Assembly (NCBI GenBank): GCA_002729125.1 | Contig: PBTQ01000044.1 | Coordinates: forward strand, 1 to 41,015 | Reading direction: 5' to 3' | Origin: Acidimicrobiaceae bacterium | Lineage (GTDB): Bacteria; Actinomycetota; Acidimicrobiia; Acidimicrobiales; Aldehydirespiratoraceae | Length of the DNA stretch: 41,015 nucleotides | In this document: positions 7,621-15,545 of the stretch, piece by piece | Layout: each line of letters starts with the position of its first letter | Numbering within the stretch: the first letter of the stretch is position 1 | The notes under the pieces: generated by a model | What the model was told of the DNA's origin: nothing | The model's database searches: none | What the model saw: only the letters and a program-made list of their open reading frames with translations | Program-made: the position numbers and the translations under genes

Positions 7621-8649
7621 CTAGTCGAGCGCAGCCAGACGAGCGTGCAGCTTTGTCGCCGCTTCGGTTGCCTTGGCCCGGATCTCATCGCCGTCGACGA
7701 GCGTGGGCTCGCCGTCCCAGACGACCTCCCCGTCGACTTCGACCTCGAGGGGTGAGGTGCCCGGCGTGAACGCAAGGTGCCAGGGATCGGCGGACTCGAC
7801 CGCCCAGAACACACGGTCGTCGAGCGCCGTCGGCATGAGATCCCAACCGTTTTGGAGCCAGCCCCAGGCCCGATCGGGGGTCGCGGTGACGTCGTCGGCG
7901 CGCGCGGCGGCGTAGGCGAGCCGGAACTCCTCGAGCATGTCGGCGCCGATGCCGTCGGTGCCCAACGCAATCGGCAGATCAAACCGGGCCGGGCGGGCAT
8001 AGCCGACCGAGTTATTCATGTTCGACCGTGGGTTGTGCACGAGGGTGCCGCGAAGACCGTGATCGTCGGGCAGGTGGACACCATGGACGATCAACCAATC
8101 GTCATCGCTGTGATCGACGAGCCGTTGCCAGGTGTCGGCATCGCCCTCCGCAACGTGCACATGCACTCCGACGTCGTGCTTCCTCGCCAGCTCCGCCGCT
8201 GCAGCAATCGTGTCGTCGGAGCACGTGAAGGCGGCGTGCAGGCCGACGTATCCCTCGCGTTCACCGTCGCCCAAGAAACGATCGTTCTCGGCCAGACCGG
8301 CAGCAGCACCCTCGGGACCGTGACGGTCGGTGACGCCGTAGGCGCATGAGATCCGAACGCCGACCTCCTGACAGGCGCCGGCGATCACCGAGAGGGAGCC
8401 CTCAATCGCATTTGGTGATTCGTGATGGTCTATGATTGCCGTCGTGCCCCGCTCGAGCGCCTCAAGCGCACCGAGCTTCGCCGACCATTCGATTGCCTCT
8501 AGGTCGAGCGCAAGGTCGAGTCGCCACCAGACGAGTTCGAGGATCTCCTGGAAGCCGCCAGGTGTTCGCGGCGGTGCCGGCATCCCGCGCGCGAGTGCGC
8601 TGTACAGGTGGTGATGCGCACACACCAGACCTGGTGTCGAGACCGTCAT
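7621..8649 (-). CDS. SsnA-like aminohydrolase, lacking the usual N-terminal domain
   Basis: 342-residue member of the cytosine deaminase/chlorohydrolase branch of amidohydrolases, closest in wording to E. coli SsnA: PGLVCAHHHLYSALARGM (metal His12/His14), WWRLDLALD, TTAIIDHHESPN, HVHVAEGDADT, IVHGVHL, LVHNPRSNMNN and ALGTDGIGADM (catalytic Asp). SsnA genes sit beside XdhD-type molybdenum hydroxylases in enterobacteria, and the same pairing is seen here. Odd feature: the reading frame starts within the first metal strand, so the N-terminal beta-sandwich half of about 55-60 residues is absent, and no matching coding sequence lies in the 70 nt upstream. A GATGAT sequence 6 nt before this ATG supports the start. 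Activity is uncertain. Confidence 0.82.
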   Translation of the reverse strand: MTVSTPGLVCAHHHLYSALARGMPAPPRTPGGFQEILELVWWRLDLALDLEAIEWSAKLGALEALERGTTAIIDHHESPNAIEGSLSVIAGACQEVGVRISCAYGVTDRHGPEGAAAGLAENDRFLGDGEREGYVGLHAAFTCSDDTIAAAAELARKHDVGVHVHVAEGDADTWQRLVDHSDDDWLIVHGVHLPDDHGLRGTLVHNPRSNMNNSVGYARPARFDLPIALGTDGIGADMLEEFRLAYAAARADDVTATPDRAWGWLQNGWDLMPTALDDRVFWAVESADPWHLAFTPGTSPLEVEVDGEVVWDGEPTLVDGDEIRAKATEAATKLHARLAALD

Positions 8650-8719
8650 GAATGGATCATCGCACTTCGCAGGCGGATCTTGCTCGCACGACCACGCCTG
8701 GTGTCGACGCGTGGGTCGC

Positions 8720-11308
8720 TCAGGACCAAGCGCTCGCCCGCTCGCGGTTGCGCTCGGTGCGCATCGGCAGCTCGTGACGCCACTCGCCGTCGTGGGCGTG
8801 CAGCGCCGCCGCAACTGCGCCGGCGGTGGGAACAAGTCCGATCTCGCCGACGCCCTTGATGCCGTACGGCGAGTTGGGGTCGGGCGACTCGACGAGGACC
8901 ACCTCGGTCGGCGGCATGTCCTTTGGGCGGATGATGTCGAGCGACCGCAGCGTCTCGTTGAGTGGCTTGCCGTGTTCATCGCAGGGGAAGCCCTCGGTGA
9001 GCGCGTACCCAAGTCCCATGTGCACGGCACCCTCAATCTGGCCTTCGCAGAGCAACGGGTTGACGGCGCGGCCGACGTCGTGGGCTGCGACGACCTTGGC
9101 GATCTCGCCGGTCTCAGGGTCGAGCTCAACGAGCTGGGCGGCGTAGCCAAAGGTCGAGTGGATGACCGGGTTCTCGAGGCCGTCGTTGATCGAGTTGGTC
9201 CAGTCGACGACATAGACACCCGCGTACTCGACGCCCTCCTCGCAGCCGCCGGCCATGGCGTTTTGGCAGGCATCAGCGACCGACCCGGCGCCCATGACCG
9301 TGCCGCGACTGCCGGTGGTCTGACCGGCGCCGAGCTCGCGGGTGGTGTCGACGACGACCTTGATGCGATCGGGTTCGACGCCGAGTTCCTCGACAGCGAC
9401 TTGGCGGGCAACGGTGTGGATGCCCTGACCCATCTCGGTCCAACAGTGTCGAACCTCGATTGTGCCGTCGGGATCGAACCGCACGGTCGAACGGCTGACC
9501 TCGTTGGCTCCGTTTCCGAGACCGGAGTTCTTCAGGCCGAGCCCCATGCCGACGGGGTTCCCGGCAGCGACCGCCGTATCCCATGCCGGTCTCACGGCGT
9601 CGAGACAGGCTCGGGCGCCGAGACAGCCGTCGTCCATGATCTGGCCGGGACCCCACACAACGCCGGGCTCGACGACATTGCGGCTGCGGATCTCCCACCC
9701 CGAGATCCCGGCCATCTCGGCGAGCCGATCCATCATCCCCTCCATCGCGAACTGGGCCTGGTTGGCGCCGAAACCGCGAAACGCGCCGCACACCGAGTTG
9801 TTGGTGCGCACCGCGACGGCGTCGATGTCGATCGTCTCGGTGACGTACGGCCCGCTTGCGTGACCGGCGGCCCGCTCCAGCACCTTCATGCCCACCGAGG
9901 CGTACGGGCCGGAGTCGCCGATCATGCGGGCCTTGACGGCGAGGAGCTTGCCGTCGGCGTCGCAGCCAACCTCGTACTCCATGCGGATCGGGTGGCGTTT
10001 CGTGTGCACGAGGAACGACTCTTCGCGCGAGAAGGTGGTCTTCACCGGCCGACCGAGCAGCCAGGCGGCGAGGGCGGTCTGGCCCTGGTTCGACATGTCT
10101 TCTTTGCCGCCGAATGCCCCGCCGTTCGAGACGAGTTCGACGGTGACCTGGTCAGTGCTGACGTCGAGCATCCGGGCGATGTCGTTGCGGTCGTCCCACA
10201 CGCCCTGACCACCGGAGTACACGTACAGCGATTCCGTCGACTCGTCGGCGCCAAGGGTCGGAACCGCAAGTGTCGATTCGGGTTCGAGGAACGCATGGTC
10301 GATGCGCTGAGTCTGGAATGTCTGCCGGGCCAGGTGGGCCGATCGGGCGAGCGCCTCATCGACGTCGCCGCGGACGTAGGTGGACCGGCTGAGTTCATTG
10401 CCCGGGAGGGTCCAGACGGCGTCTTCGCTGGAGGCCAGCGCCACCGCCGGATCGGTGAGTGGCTCATGAACGTCGTACGTCACTGCGACCGCCGACGTAG
10501 CGGCCCGAGCCTGGGCCCGGGTGTCGGCCACGACTAGCGCTACCACATCTCCGAGATAAGAGGTGCGGCCGCCGACCGGGATGAAGGCCGGCCAGTCCTT
10601 GTGGATTAGCCCACTGCGCAGCTCGCCGGGAACATCATCAGCGGTGAGCACAGCGACCACGCCAGGGATTGCGAGCGCAGCGTCCGGATCGATCGCCACG
10701 ATGTCGGCGCGAGCGTGTTCGCTGAGGACAACCGCCCCGTGCAGACAGCCCTCGGGCTCCATGTCGTCGATGAAGCCCCTGTCCCCGAGCGAGAGCTCCT
10801 GGCCTTCGTATTTCGCACCGCGTCCGCCGACCCCACCTGCAGTGACGGCAACCGGGGTCTCGCCGGTGGCGAGCGACTCGACGGCGTCGAGGATCTTCAC
10901 GTAGCCGGTGCAACGGCACAGATGAGCACCGAGATGGCGGGCGGCGTCGTCGCGCGTGGTCTCTTTGTCGCGCCCGAGCAACGCAACGGTGCGCATCACG
11001 ATGCCAGGCGTGCAGAAGCCGCACTGCAGCGCACCATGGGCGGCGAACGTGTCGGCCATCCGCTGCCGCTTGGCCTCGTCGACACCCTCGAGCGTGGTGA
11101 TCTCGGCGCCGGCTGCCTTTTCGAGCGAGGTCTGGCACGAGATGCGCGCCTTGCCGTCGATCAACACGGTGCAGCAACCGCACTGGCCCGACGGTGAACA
11201 GCCGTCCTTCGGTGAGGTGATCCGCAACTCGTCACGCAGGGCCGCAAGCAGATGATCGTGGTGATCGCCGACCGAGACGGTCTGGCCGTTGACGGTGAAT
11301 TCAGCCAT
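8720..11308 (-). CDS. Molybdenum hydroxylase, fused [2Fe-2S] and molybdopterin-binding subunits (XdhD-like)
   Basis: 862-residue xanthine dehydrogenase/aldehyde oxidase family protein. Residues 1-160 hold the two [2Fe-2S] clusters: a plant-type cluster (Cys37, Cys43, Cys46, Cys58; CSPSGQCGCCTV) and an alpha-helical cluster (Cys96, Cys99, Cys131, Cys133). From about 175 on comes the Mo-cofactor part with GGAFGGKEDM, CGAFRGFGANQAQFAME, EMGQGIHT and the C-terminal GIKGVGEIGLVP, whose Glu is the usual catalytic base. No FAD subunit is encoded next to it, so electrons must go to another partner. The ATG at 11308 overlaps the end of the D-carbamoylase-like gene. Likely substrate: an N-heterocycle such as a purine, judging from its neighbours. 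Confidence 0.92.
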   Translation of the reverse strand: MAEFTVNGQTVSVGDHHDHLLAALRDELRITSPKDGCSPSGQCGCCTVLIDGKARISCQTSLEKAAGAEITTLEGVDEAKRQRMADTFAAHGALQCGFCTPGIVMRTVALLGRDKETTRDDAARHLGAHLCRCTGYVKILDAVESLATGETPVAVTAGGVGGRGAKYEGQELSLGDRGFIDDMEPEGCLHGAVVLSEHARADIVAIDPDAALAIPGVVAVLTADDVPGELRSGLIHKDWPAFIPVGGRTSYLGDVVALVVADTRAQARAATSAVAVTYDVHEPLTDPAVALASSEDAVWTLPGNELSRSTYVRGDVDEALARSAHLARQTFQTQRIDHAFLEPESTLAVPTLGADESTESLYVYSGGQGVWDDRNDIARMLDVSTDQVTVELVSNGGAFGGKEDMSNQGQTALAAWLLGRPVKTTFSREESFLVHTKRHPIRMEYEVGCDADGKLLAVKARMIGDSGPYASVGMKVLERAAGHASGPYVTETIDIDAVAVRTNNSVCGAFRGFGANQAQFAMEGMMDRLAEMAGISGWEIRSRNVVEPGVVWGPGQIMDDGCLGARACLDAVRPAWDTAVAAGNPVGMGLGLKNSGLGNGANEVSRSTVRFDPDGTIEVRHCWTEMGQGIHTVARQVAVEELGVEPDRIKVVVDTTRELGAGQTTGSRGTVMGAGSVADACQNAMAGGCEEGVEYAGVYVVDWTNSINDGLENPVIHSTFGYAAQLVELDPETGEIAKVVAAHDVGRAVNPLLCEGQIEGAVHMGLGYALTEGFPCDEHGKPLNETLRSLDIIRPKDMPPTEVVLVESPDPNSPYGIKGVGEIGLVPTAGAVAAALHAHDGEWRHELPMRTERNRERASAWS

Positions 11309-12308
11309 GGCTGACCTCCGATGAGGTTGGGGGCGTGGCGCCCTTCTGGCCGGTGATCGGGCCGTACGTGTCGGGACGCCGGTATCGCTCGAAGTCGAAG
11401 AGCGTCTCCCGGTACTTGGTGGTGAGGCTGAGATCGATCTCGGCGGTGATGACCTCGTCGGCTTCGGTGTGGCAGTCGACGATGATCTCGCCGCTCGGTG
11501 CGATGATGCAGCTCTCGGCGAGCGATGGCACGCCCTCTTCGACCCCACCCTTGCCGGTGCCGATGACGTAGCAGCCGTTCTGGTACGCCCCGGCTTGCAT
11601 CACGAGCCGATTGTGGAAGCCCTGGAGCGGGTCCTGGCTCGGGTCGGGCGCGTAGTGCTTCGGCGTGTTGTAACCGATCAGGATCAGCTCGGCACCATTC
11701 AATGCGAGTACCCGATACGTCTCGGGCCAGCGGCGGTCGTTGCAGGTGGCCATCCCGACGACGCCGCCGAACGCGTTCCACGTGTCGAATGAATCGCCGG
11801 GTTCGAAGTAGCGGCGTTCGAGGTGCTGGAACTCTCGCCATGGCTCATGTTCACGGTGACCGGGCAGGTGGACCTTGTGGTACCGGCCGACGATCGAACC
11901 GTTGCGTTCAACGAGGATCTGGGTGTTGAAGCGTCGTCCATCGGGGGTGAGTTCGGCGTACCCGAGGCAGAACCCCACCTCAAGTTCGGCGGCACGTGCG
12001 AAGAGACGTTTGGTCTCGGGTCCGGGCATCTCGGTCTCGTAGAACGAGTCGAGATCGAGCTCGGGGTCGCCCTCGACGTACCAGCGGGGGAAGAAGGTGG
12101 TGAGCGCGAGTTCTGGGAAGGCGATCAGTTCGGCGCCCTCGCCGTGGGCCTGCTCGAGGAGACGGATCAGGCGGTTGACGACCGATTCGCGTTGTTCGTT
12201 GCGGTGGATTGGGCCGAGCTGCCCGGCTGAGACGACGAGGCGTCGCGTTGGTGGCGGCTCGTGGGCGCCACCTGCTGCAGCGTCGGGATCCATCGTGGGT
12301 GCGCTCAT
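11301..12308 (-). CDS. N-carbamoyl-D-amino acid hydrolase-like (nitrilase fold)
   Basis: 335-residue carbon-nitrogen hydrolase with the Glu-Lys-Cys triad Glu66 (FPELALTTFFPRW), Lys145 (HKVHLPGHREHEP) and Cys189 (ATCNDRRWPETYRVL). These blocks match D-carbamoylase (DCase) closely, including YETEMPGPETK, FQHLERRYFEPGD and the C-terminal FERYRRPDTYG segment. Expected reaction: N-carbamoyl-D-amino acid to D-amino acid, CO2 and ammonia. An extra Pro/Ala-rich stretch of about 22 residues precedes the domain. Its ATG overlaps the stop of the M20 gene (ATGA) and its end overlaps the molybdenum hydroxylase start, so the three are coupled. Confidence 0.88.
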   Translation of the reverse strand: MSAPTMDPDAAAGGAHEPPPTRRLVVSAGQLGPIHRNEQRESVVNRLIRLLEQAHGEGAELIAFPELALTTFFPRWYVEGDPELDLDSFYETEMPGPETKRLFARAAELEVGFCLGYAELTPDGRRFNTQILVERNGSIVGRYHKVHLPGHREHEPWREFQHLERRYFEPGDSFDTWNAFGGVVGMATCNDRRWPETYRVLALNGAELILIGYNTPKHYAPDPSQDPLQGFHNRLVMQAGAYQNGCYVIGTGKGGVEEGVPSLAESCIIAPSGEIIVDCHTEADEVITAEIDLSLTTKYRETLFDFERYRRPDTYGPITGQKGATPPTSSEVSHG

Positions 12309-13549
12309 GTCGCGGCCAATTCGAGCATGACCTGGAGCAAGACGTTGGCGCCTGCCTGGAGGTCGGACGGGCTGGTGTACTCGGCTGGGTTGTGACTCAG
12401 CCCGTTCACCGATGGTACGAAGATCATTCCGGTCGGGCAGATACGGGCCAGCATTTGGGCGTCGTGGCCGGCGCCGGATGGCATGCGGCGCACGGTGTGG
12501 CCCTGGGTGACGGCCGCCTGCTCGACGCAGGCGACGACCGCTTCGTTGAACTCGACGGGATCGAAGCGGGCCAGGCTCTTCGTTGCGACAGTGCAGCCCT
12601 CCGCAGCCGCCGCCTCGAGCAGGAACTCGTGGGTTCGGCGTTCGGCATCGAGGAGCACATCGTTGTCGGTGTGTCGCAGATCGATCGTGAAGTCGGCAGT
12701 GGCGGGCACGACGTTGACCAGGTCGGGGTGCAGATGCATTCGGCCGACGGTTGCGACCTGCGGGGCCCCGAGTTCATCGGCCAGTTCGCGGACGAATGCC
12801 GCCGTCCGGAAGGCAACGACGGCGGGATCCTTGCGTAATGCCATCGGGGTGGTGCCGGCGTGGTTGGACTGGCCGGTCACGCTCACTTCGGTCCAGCTGA
12901 TGCCCTGGACGCCGGTGACTGCTCCGATGGTCAGCTCCTCGGCCTCCAGCACCGGGCCCTGCTCGACATGGAGTTCGACGAAGGCGTGCGGCGCCGGGGC
13001 GGGGAGTGGGGCAGGCCCGAGATAGCCGATGCGATCGAGTTCGCCCCCGACGGTGGGGCCGTCGATGCCCTCGATCACGTGGGCCTCCTCGACGCTCATG
13101 CCGCCGACGTAGACGAGGCTGCCGAGCATGTCGGGAGGGAAGCGGGCACCCTCCTCGTCGGTGAAGAACGCAACAGCAAGGCCTCGCTGTGGGGTGATGC
13201 CAGCGGCCCGGAGCGTTTCGATCACCTCGAGCCCGGCCAGCACGCCCAGATTGCCGTCGTACCGACCACCGGTGCGCACGGTGTCGATGTGGGAGCCCGT
13301 CATGACGGGTTGACCGTCGTGCTTGCCATCCATGACGCCGACAACGTTGCCGATGCTGTCGACGGTGATGGCGAGGTCGAGATCACGCATCCACGACACA
13401 ACCAAATCGCGACCGGCTTTGTCCTCGTCGGTCAGGGCGAGACGGGCGCACCCCTCGGTGCCCTTGATGGCGCCGATCTCGGCCAACGCCGCCAGCCGAT
13501 CGCCGAGCCGGTCGATATCGATGCGTAGGTCGCTCGAGTGGGTTGCCAT
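12305..13549 (-). CDS. M20-family Zn hydrolase (N-carbamoyl-L-amino acid hydrolase / allantoate amidohydrolase / ureidopropionase type)
   Basis: 414 aa. Metal ligands of the family are visible: His87 (TGSHIDTV), Asp98 (GRYDGNLGVL), the Glu pair at 132-133 (FTDEEGARF) and His194 (VELHVEQGPVLE). The dimerisation-domain signature GISWTEVSVTGQSNHAGTTPM follows and a final metal His is in LSHNPAEY. The family cleaves C-N bonds of carbamoyl groups in N-carbamoyl amino acids, allantoate or N-carbamoyl-beta-alanine; the exact substrate cannot be read from sequence. It is the first gene of the minus-strand operon and lies only 31 bp from the divergent regulator, which probably controls it. Confidence 0.88.
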   Translation of the reverse strand: MATHSSDLRIDIDRLGDRLAALAEIGAIKGTEGCARLALTDEDKAGRDLVVSWMRDLDLAITVDSIGNVVGVMDGKHDGQPVMTGSHIDTVRTGGRYDGNLGVLAGLEVIETLRAAGITPQRGLAVAFFTDEEGARFPPDMLGSLVYVGGMSVEEAHVIEGIDGPTVGGELDRIGYLGPAPLPAPAPHAFVELHVEQGPVLEAEELTIGAVTGVQGISWTEVSVTGQSNHAGTTPMALRKDPAVVAFRTAAFVRELADELGAPQVATVGRMHLHPDLVNVVPATADFTIDLRHTDNDVLLDAERRTHEFLLEAAAAEGCTVATKSLARFDPVEFNEAVVACVEQAAVTQGHTVRRMPSGAGHDAQMLARICPTGMIFVPSVNGLSHNPAEYTSPSDLQAGANVLLQVMLELAAT

Positions 13550-13580
13550 AACGCAGCGAAGTTAACAAACTGTCAAAGCC
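13550..13580. promoter_or_regulatory. 31-bp divergent control region between M20 hydrolase and regulator
   Basis: AT-rich compared with its surroundings. It holds the palindrome GTTAAC (13561-13566) and, on the minus strand, a perfect TTGACA (13571-13576). On the plus strand AACTGT lies 7 nt before the regulator ATG. There is room for only one operator, so a protein bound here would affect both directions. The roles are inferred. Confidence 0.35.
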
Positions 13581-14075
13581 ATGGCTACCAGCACAACCGA
13601 CGACATCCGGGCTGAGTTCCTGGTCGAGCCGTTCGTCGAGGGCGCGCCTGGGCACCACGTTGCGATGGCGTTGGAGGCCTGCCGCTCCCATGGTCTCGAG
13701 CCGGAGATGGGGCCGTTTGCAACGGTGATCGTCGGTCCGACCGACACGGTCACGGCGGCGGTCGAGTCGATGAGCCAGGCTGCGCTCCAGCACGGGGCGA
13801 CCGCCGTGCAGGTGCGTTTGGGGGAGAGCCCGGCCACCACCCGCTTCGGTGATCTCCACGATGTTCTCGCCCAGATGGTCGCTGCTGTCGAGGAGCAGCT
13901 CGGGGCGCCGCTGGCCGAACTCAGTCGTGAGCAGAAGCAGGCTGCCGTCCGGATCCTCGATCAGCGGGGCGCCTTCTTGCTCCGCAAGGCGGTCGAATCG
14001 GTCGGCGAGATGATGGGCGTCAGCCGCATCACGATCTACAACTACTTGAATGCCATCCACAACGACGATGACTGA
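13581..14075 (+). CDS. Transcriptional regulator: thiamine-binding-protein-like domain fused to YheO/DauR-type HTH
   Basis: 164 aa with two parts. Residues about 10-95 (AEFLVEPF, then MALEACRSHGLEPEMGPFATVIVGPTDTVTAAVESM) resemble the small ferredoxin-fold thiamine-binding family (PF01910, MTH1187/YkoF-like). Residues about 112-158 (LSREQKQAAVRILDQRGAFLLRKAVESVGEMMGVSRITIYNYL) match the C-terminal HTH of YheO/DauR-type regulators. The likely role is a regulator that binds a small heterocycle and controls the divergent hydrolase operon and the 8-oxoguanine deaminase-like gene, which overlaps its stop by 8 nt. The ligand is unknown; both domain calls come from motif reading. Confidence 0.75.
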   Translation: MATSTTDDIRAEFLVEPFVEGAPGHHVAMALEACRSHGLEPEMGPFATVIVGPTDTVTAAVESMSQAALQHGATAVQVRLGESPATTRFGDLHDVLAQMVAAVEEQLGAPLAELSREQKQAAVRILDQRGAFLLRKAVESVGEMMGVSRITIYNYLNAIHNDDD

Positions 14076-15453
14076 CCTGCCGATCCGCGCCGACCTCCTG
14101 ATTCATGGAGCTGCCCTCGTGGCCACGGTCGACGACGACCGTCGTGAGCTCGCCGGTGGCTGGGTGGCGATCACCGACGGGTTGATCTCCGGTGTCGGGG
14201 GCTCGGCCGACCCGATGCCCGATGCCGAACGCATCATCGACGCCGACGGCTGTCTCGTCACCCCGGGCCTGGTCAACACCCACCACCACCTGTTCCAGAA
14301 CCTCACCCGCTCCTACCCGCCGATGACGAGCGCCCCGCTCTTCGGGTGGCTGCAGTCGCTCTACCCGCTGTGGACCGCTGCGATCGACGAGGAGGCGGAA
14401 TACCTTGCCGCCTGGGTCGGTCTCGCCGAACTAGCGCTCTCCGGTTGCACCACCTCCTCGGATCACCACTATCTCCATCCGGTTCGGGCGGGCGACCTGC
14501 TCGGCGCGGAGATCCAGGCCGCGGTTGATCTCGGCATGCGCTTCCACCCGACCTATGCGTCGATGTCGGTGGGGGAGAGCGACGGTGGACTCCCACCCGA
14601 TGACGCCGTGCGCGACGAAGACGACATCCTCGCCGGGTCGCAACGGGCGGTGGAACGCCATCACGACCGCAGCCACGGCGCGATGGTCCGGGTTGCGCTC
14701 GCCCCCTGCTCGCCGTTCTCGGTGAGCGAAGACCTCATGATCCGCAGCGCCGAACTCGCCGAACGCCTCGACGTTCGCCTGCACACCCACCTCGCTGAGA
14801 ACAGCGAGGACGACGAGTACGCAATTGCCACCTTCGGCATGCGGCCGGTCGACTACTACGAGCACTGTGGCTGGATGTCGGATCGCAGTTGGGGTGCCCA
14901 CGTCGTCATGCCGAACCTGGACGAAGTCGCCCGGCTCGGCGCTGCTGGCGTCGGGATCGCCCACTGCCCGAGCTCGAACATGATTCTGTCGTCGGGCATC
15001 GCCCCGGTCGTCGATCTTCGCCACGCCGGCTGTCACGTTGGTCTCGGCTGTGACGGTTCCTCGTCGGCCGACTCCTCTTCGCTTTGGCAGGAGGCCCGCC
15101 TCGCCATGCTGCAGGGCAAGTTGAAGAGCGGCGCCGACGCGATGGACGCTCGCACCGCCCTGGAGATCTCTACGCGCGGCGGTGCCGGCTGCCTTGGCCG
15201 CATCGGCGAGATCGGAGAGCTGTCGGTCGGGGCGGTCGGCGACATCGCCGTCTGGAAACTCGACGGCCCGATCTTTGCGGGCGTGCTCGACGACCTCATC
15301 GAGGGCTGGCTGCGAACCGGCCCCCACTCGGTCTGGCATACGGTCGTCGCTGGTCGCCTCGTTGTCGAGTCGGGCCTGCTCGTCGCGCTGGACCTCGACG
15401 AAAAGCTGACGGCGCACGCAGCGGCTGCTCGTCGCTTCCAACCGACTGACTGA
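14068..15453 (+). CDS. 8-oxoguanine deaminase-like amidohydrolase
   Basis: 461-residue amidohydrolase with a complete N-terminal beta part (DLLIHGAALVATVDDD), the HxH motif at residues 72-74 (GLVNTHHHLFQNLTR), SGCTTSSDHHYL, a GGLPPD segment, VALAPCSPFSVS, the metal/substrate motif HTHLAENSEDDEY, IAHCPSSNMIL and GLGCDGSSSADSS (catalytic Asp). GGLPPD, APCSPFSVS and the HLAEN motif fit the 8-oxoguanine deaminase/isoxanthopterin deaminase group; the product from 8-oxoguanine is urate. Related triazine hydrolases cannot be excluded. It overlaps the regulator by 8 nt; an in-frame ATG at 14050 lies inside that gene. No Shine-Dalgarno is evident, in keeping with translational coupling. Confidence 0.85.
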   Translation: MTDLPIRADLLIHGAALVATVDDDRRELAGGWVAITDGLISGVGGSADPMPDAERIIDADGCLVTPGLVNTHHHLFQNLTRSYPPMTSAPLFGWLQSLYPLWTAAIDEEAEYLAAWVGLAELALSGCTTSSDHHYLHPVRAGDLLGAEIQAAVDLGMRFHPTYASMSVGESDGGLPPDDAVRDEDDILAGSQRAVERHHDRSHGAMVRVALAPCSPFSVSEDLMIRSAELAERLDVRLHTHLAENSEDDEYAIATFGMRPVDYYEHCGWMSDRSWGAHVVMPNLDEVARLGAAGVGIAHCPSSNMILSSGIAPVVDLRHAGCHVGLGCDGSSSADSSSLWQEARLAMLQGKLKSGADAMDARTALEISTRGGAGCLGRIGEIGELSVGAVGDIAVWKLDGPIFAGVLDDLIEGWLRTGPHSVWHTVVAGRLVVESGLLVALDLDEKLTAHAAAARRFQPTD

Positions 15454-15533
15454 GTCACCGGGTCTCCTCTCCTTTCCCGCGCATGGTGCCGCGCTGCGAG
15501 ATCGTGAAGCGCTCGGGTCATGCACGGGAGGAC

Positions 15534-15539
15534 TACCGT
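15534..15539 (+). promoter_or_regulatory. Leaderless-type -10 box (TACCGT) for the crotonase gene
   Basis: TACCGT, exactly 6 nt before the ATG at 15546. Confidence 0.5.
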
Positions 15540-15545
15540 CGGCGC

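Noticed and set aside
8648-10537. 629-residue open frame on the plus strand
   Set aside because: Antisense to the XdhD-like gene, which carries all cofactor motifs. No family resemblance in this frame.
9412-11548. Long N-terminal extensions in the open frames of the SsnA-like, XdhD-like, Mo-subunit and FAD/[2Fe-2S] genes
   Set aside because: The extensions run through neighbouring genes in another frame and are Ser/Arg-rich noise. The starts used here follow family N-termini, overlaps with upstream stops and -10 spacing.
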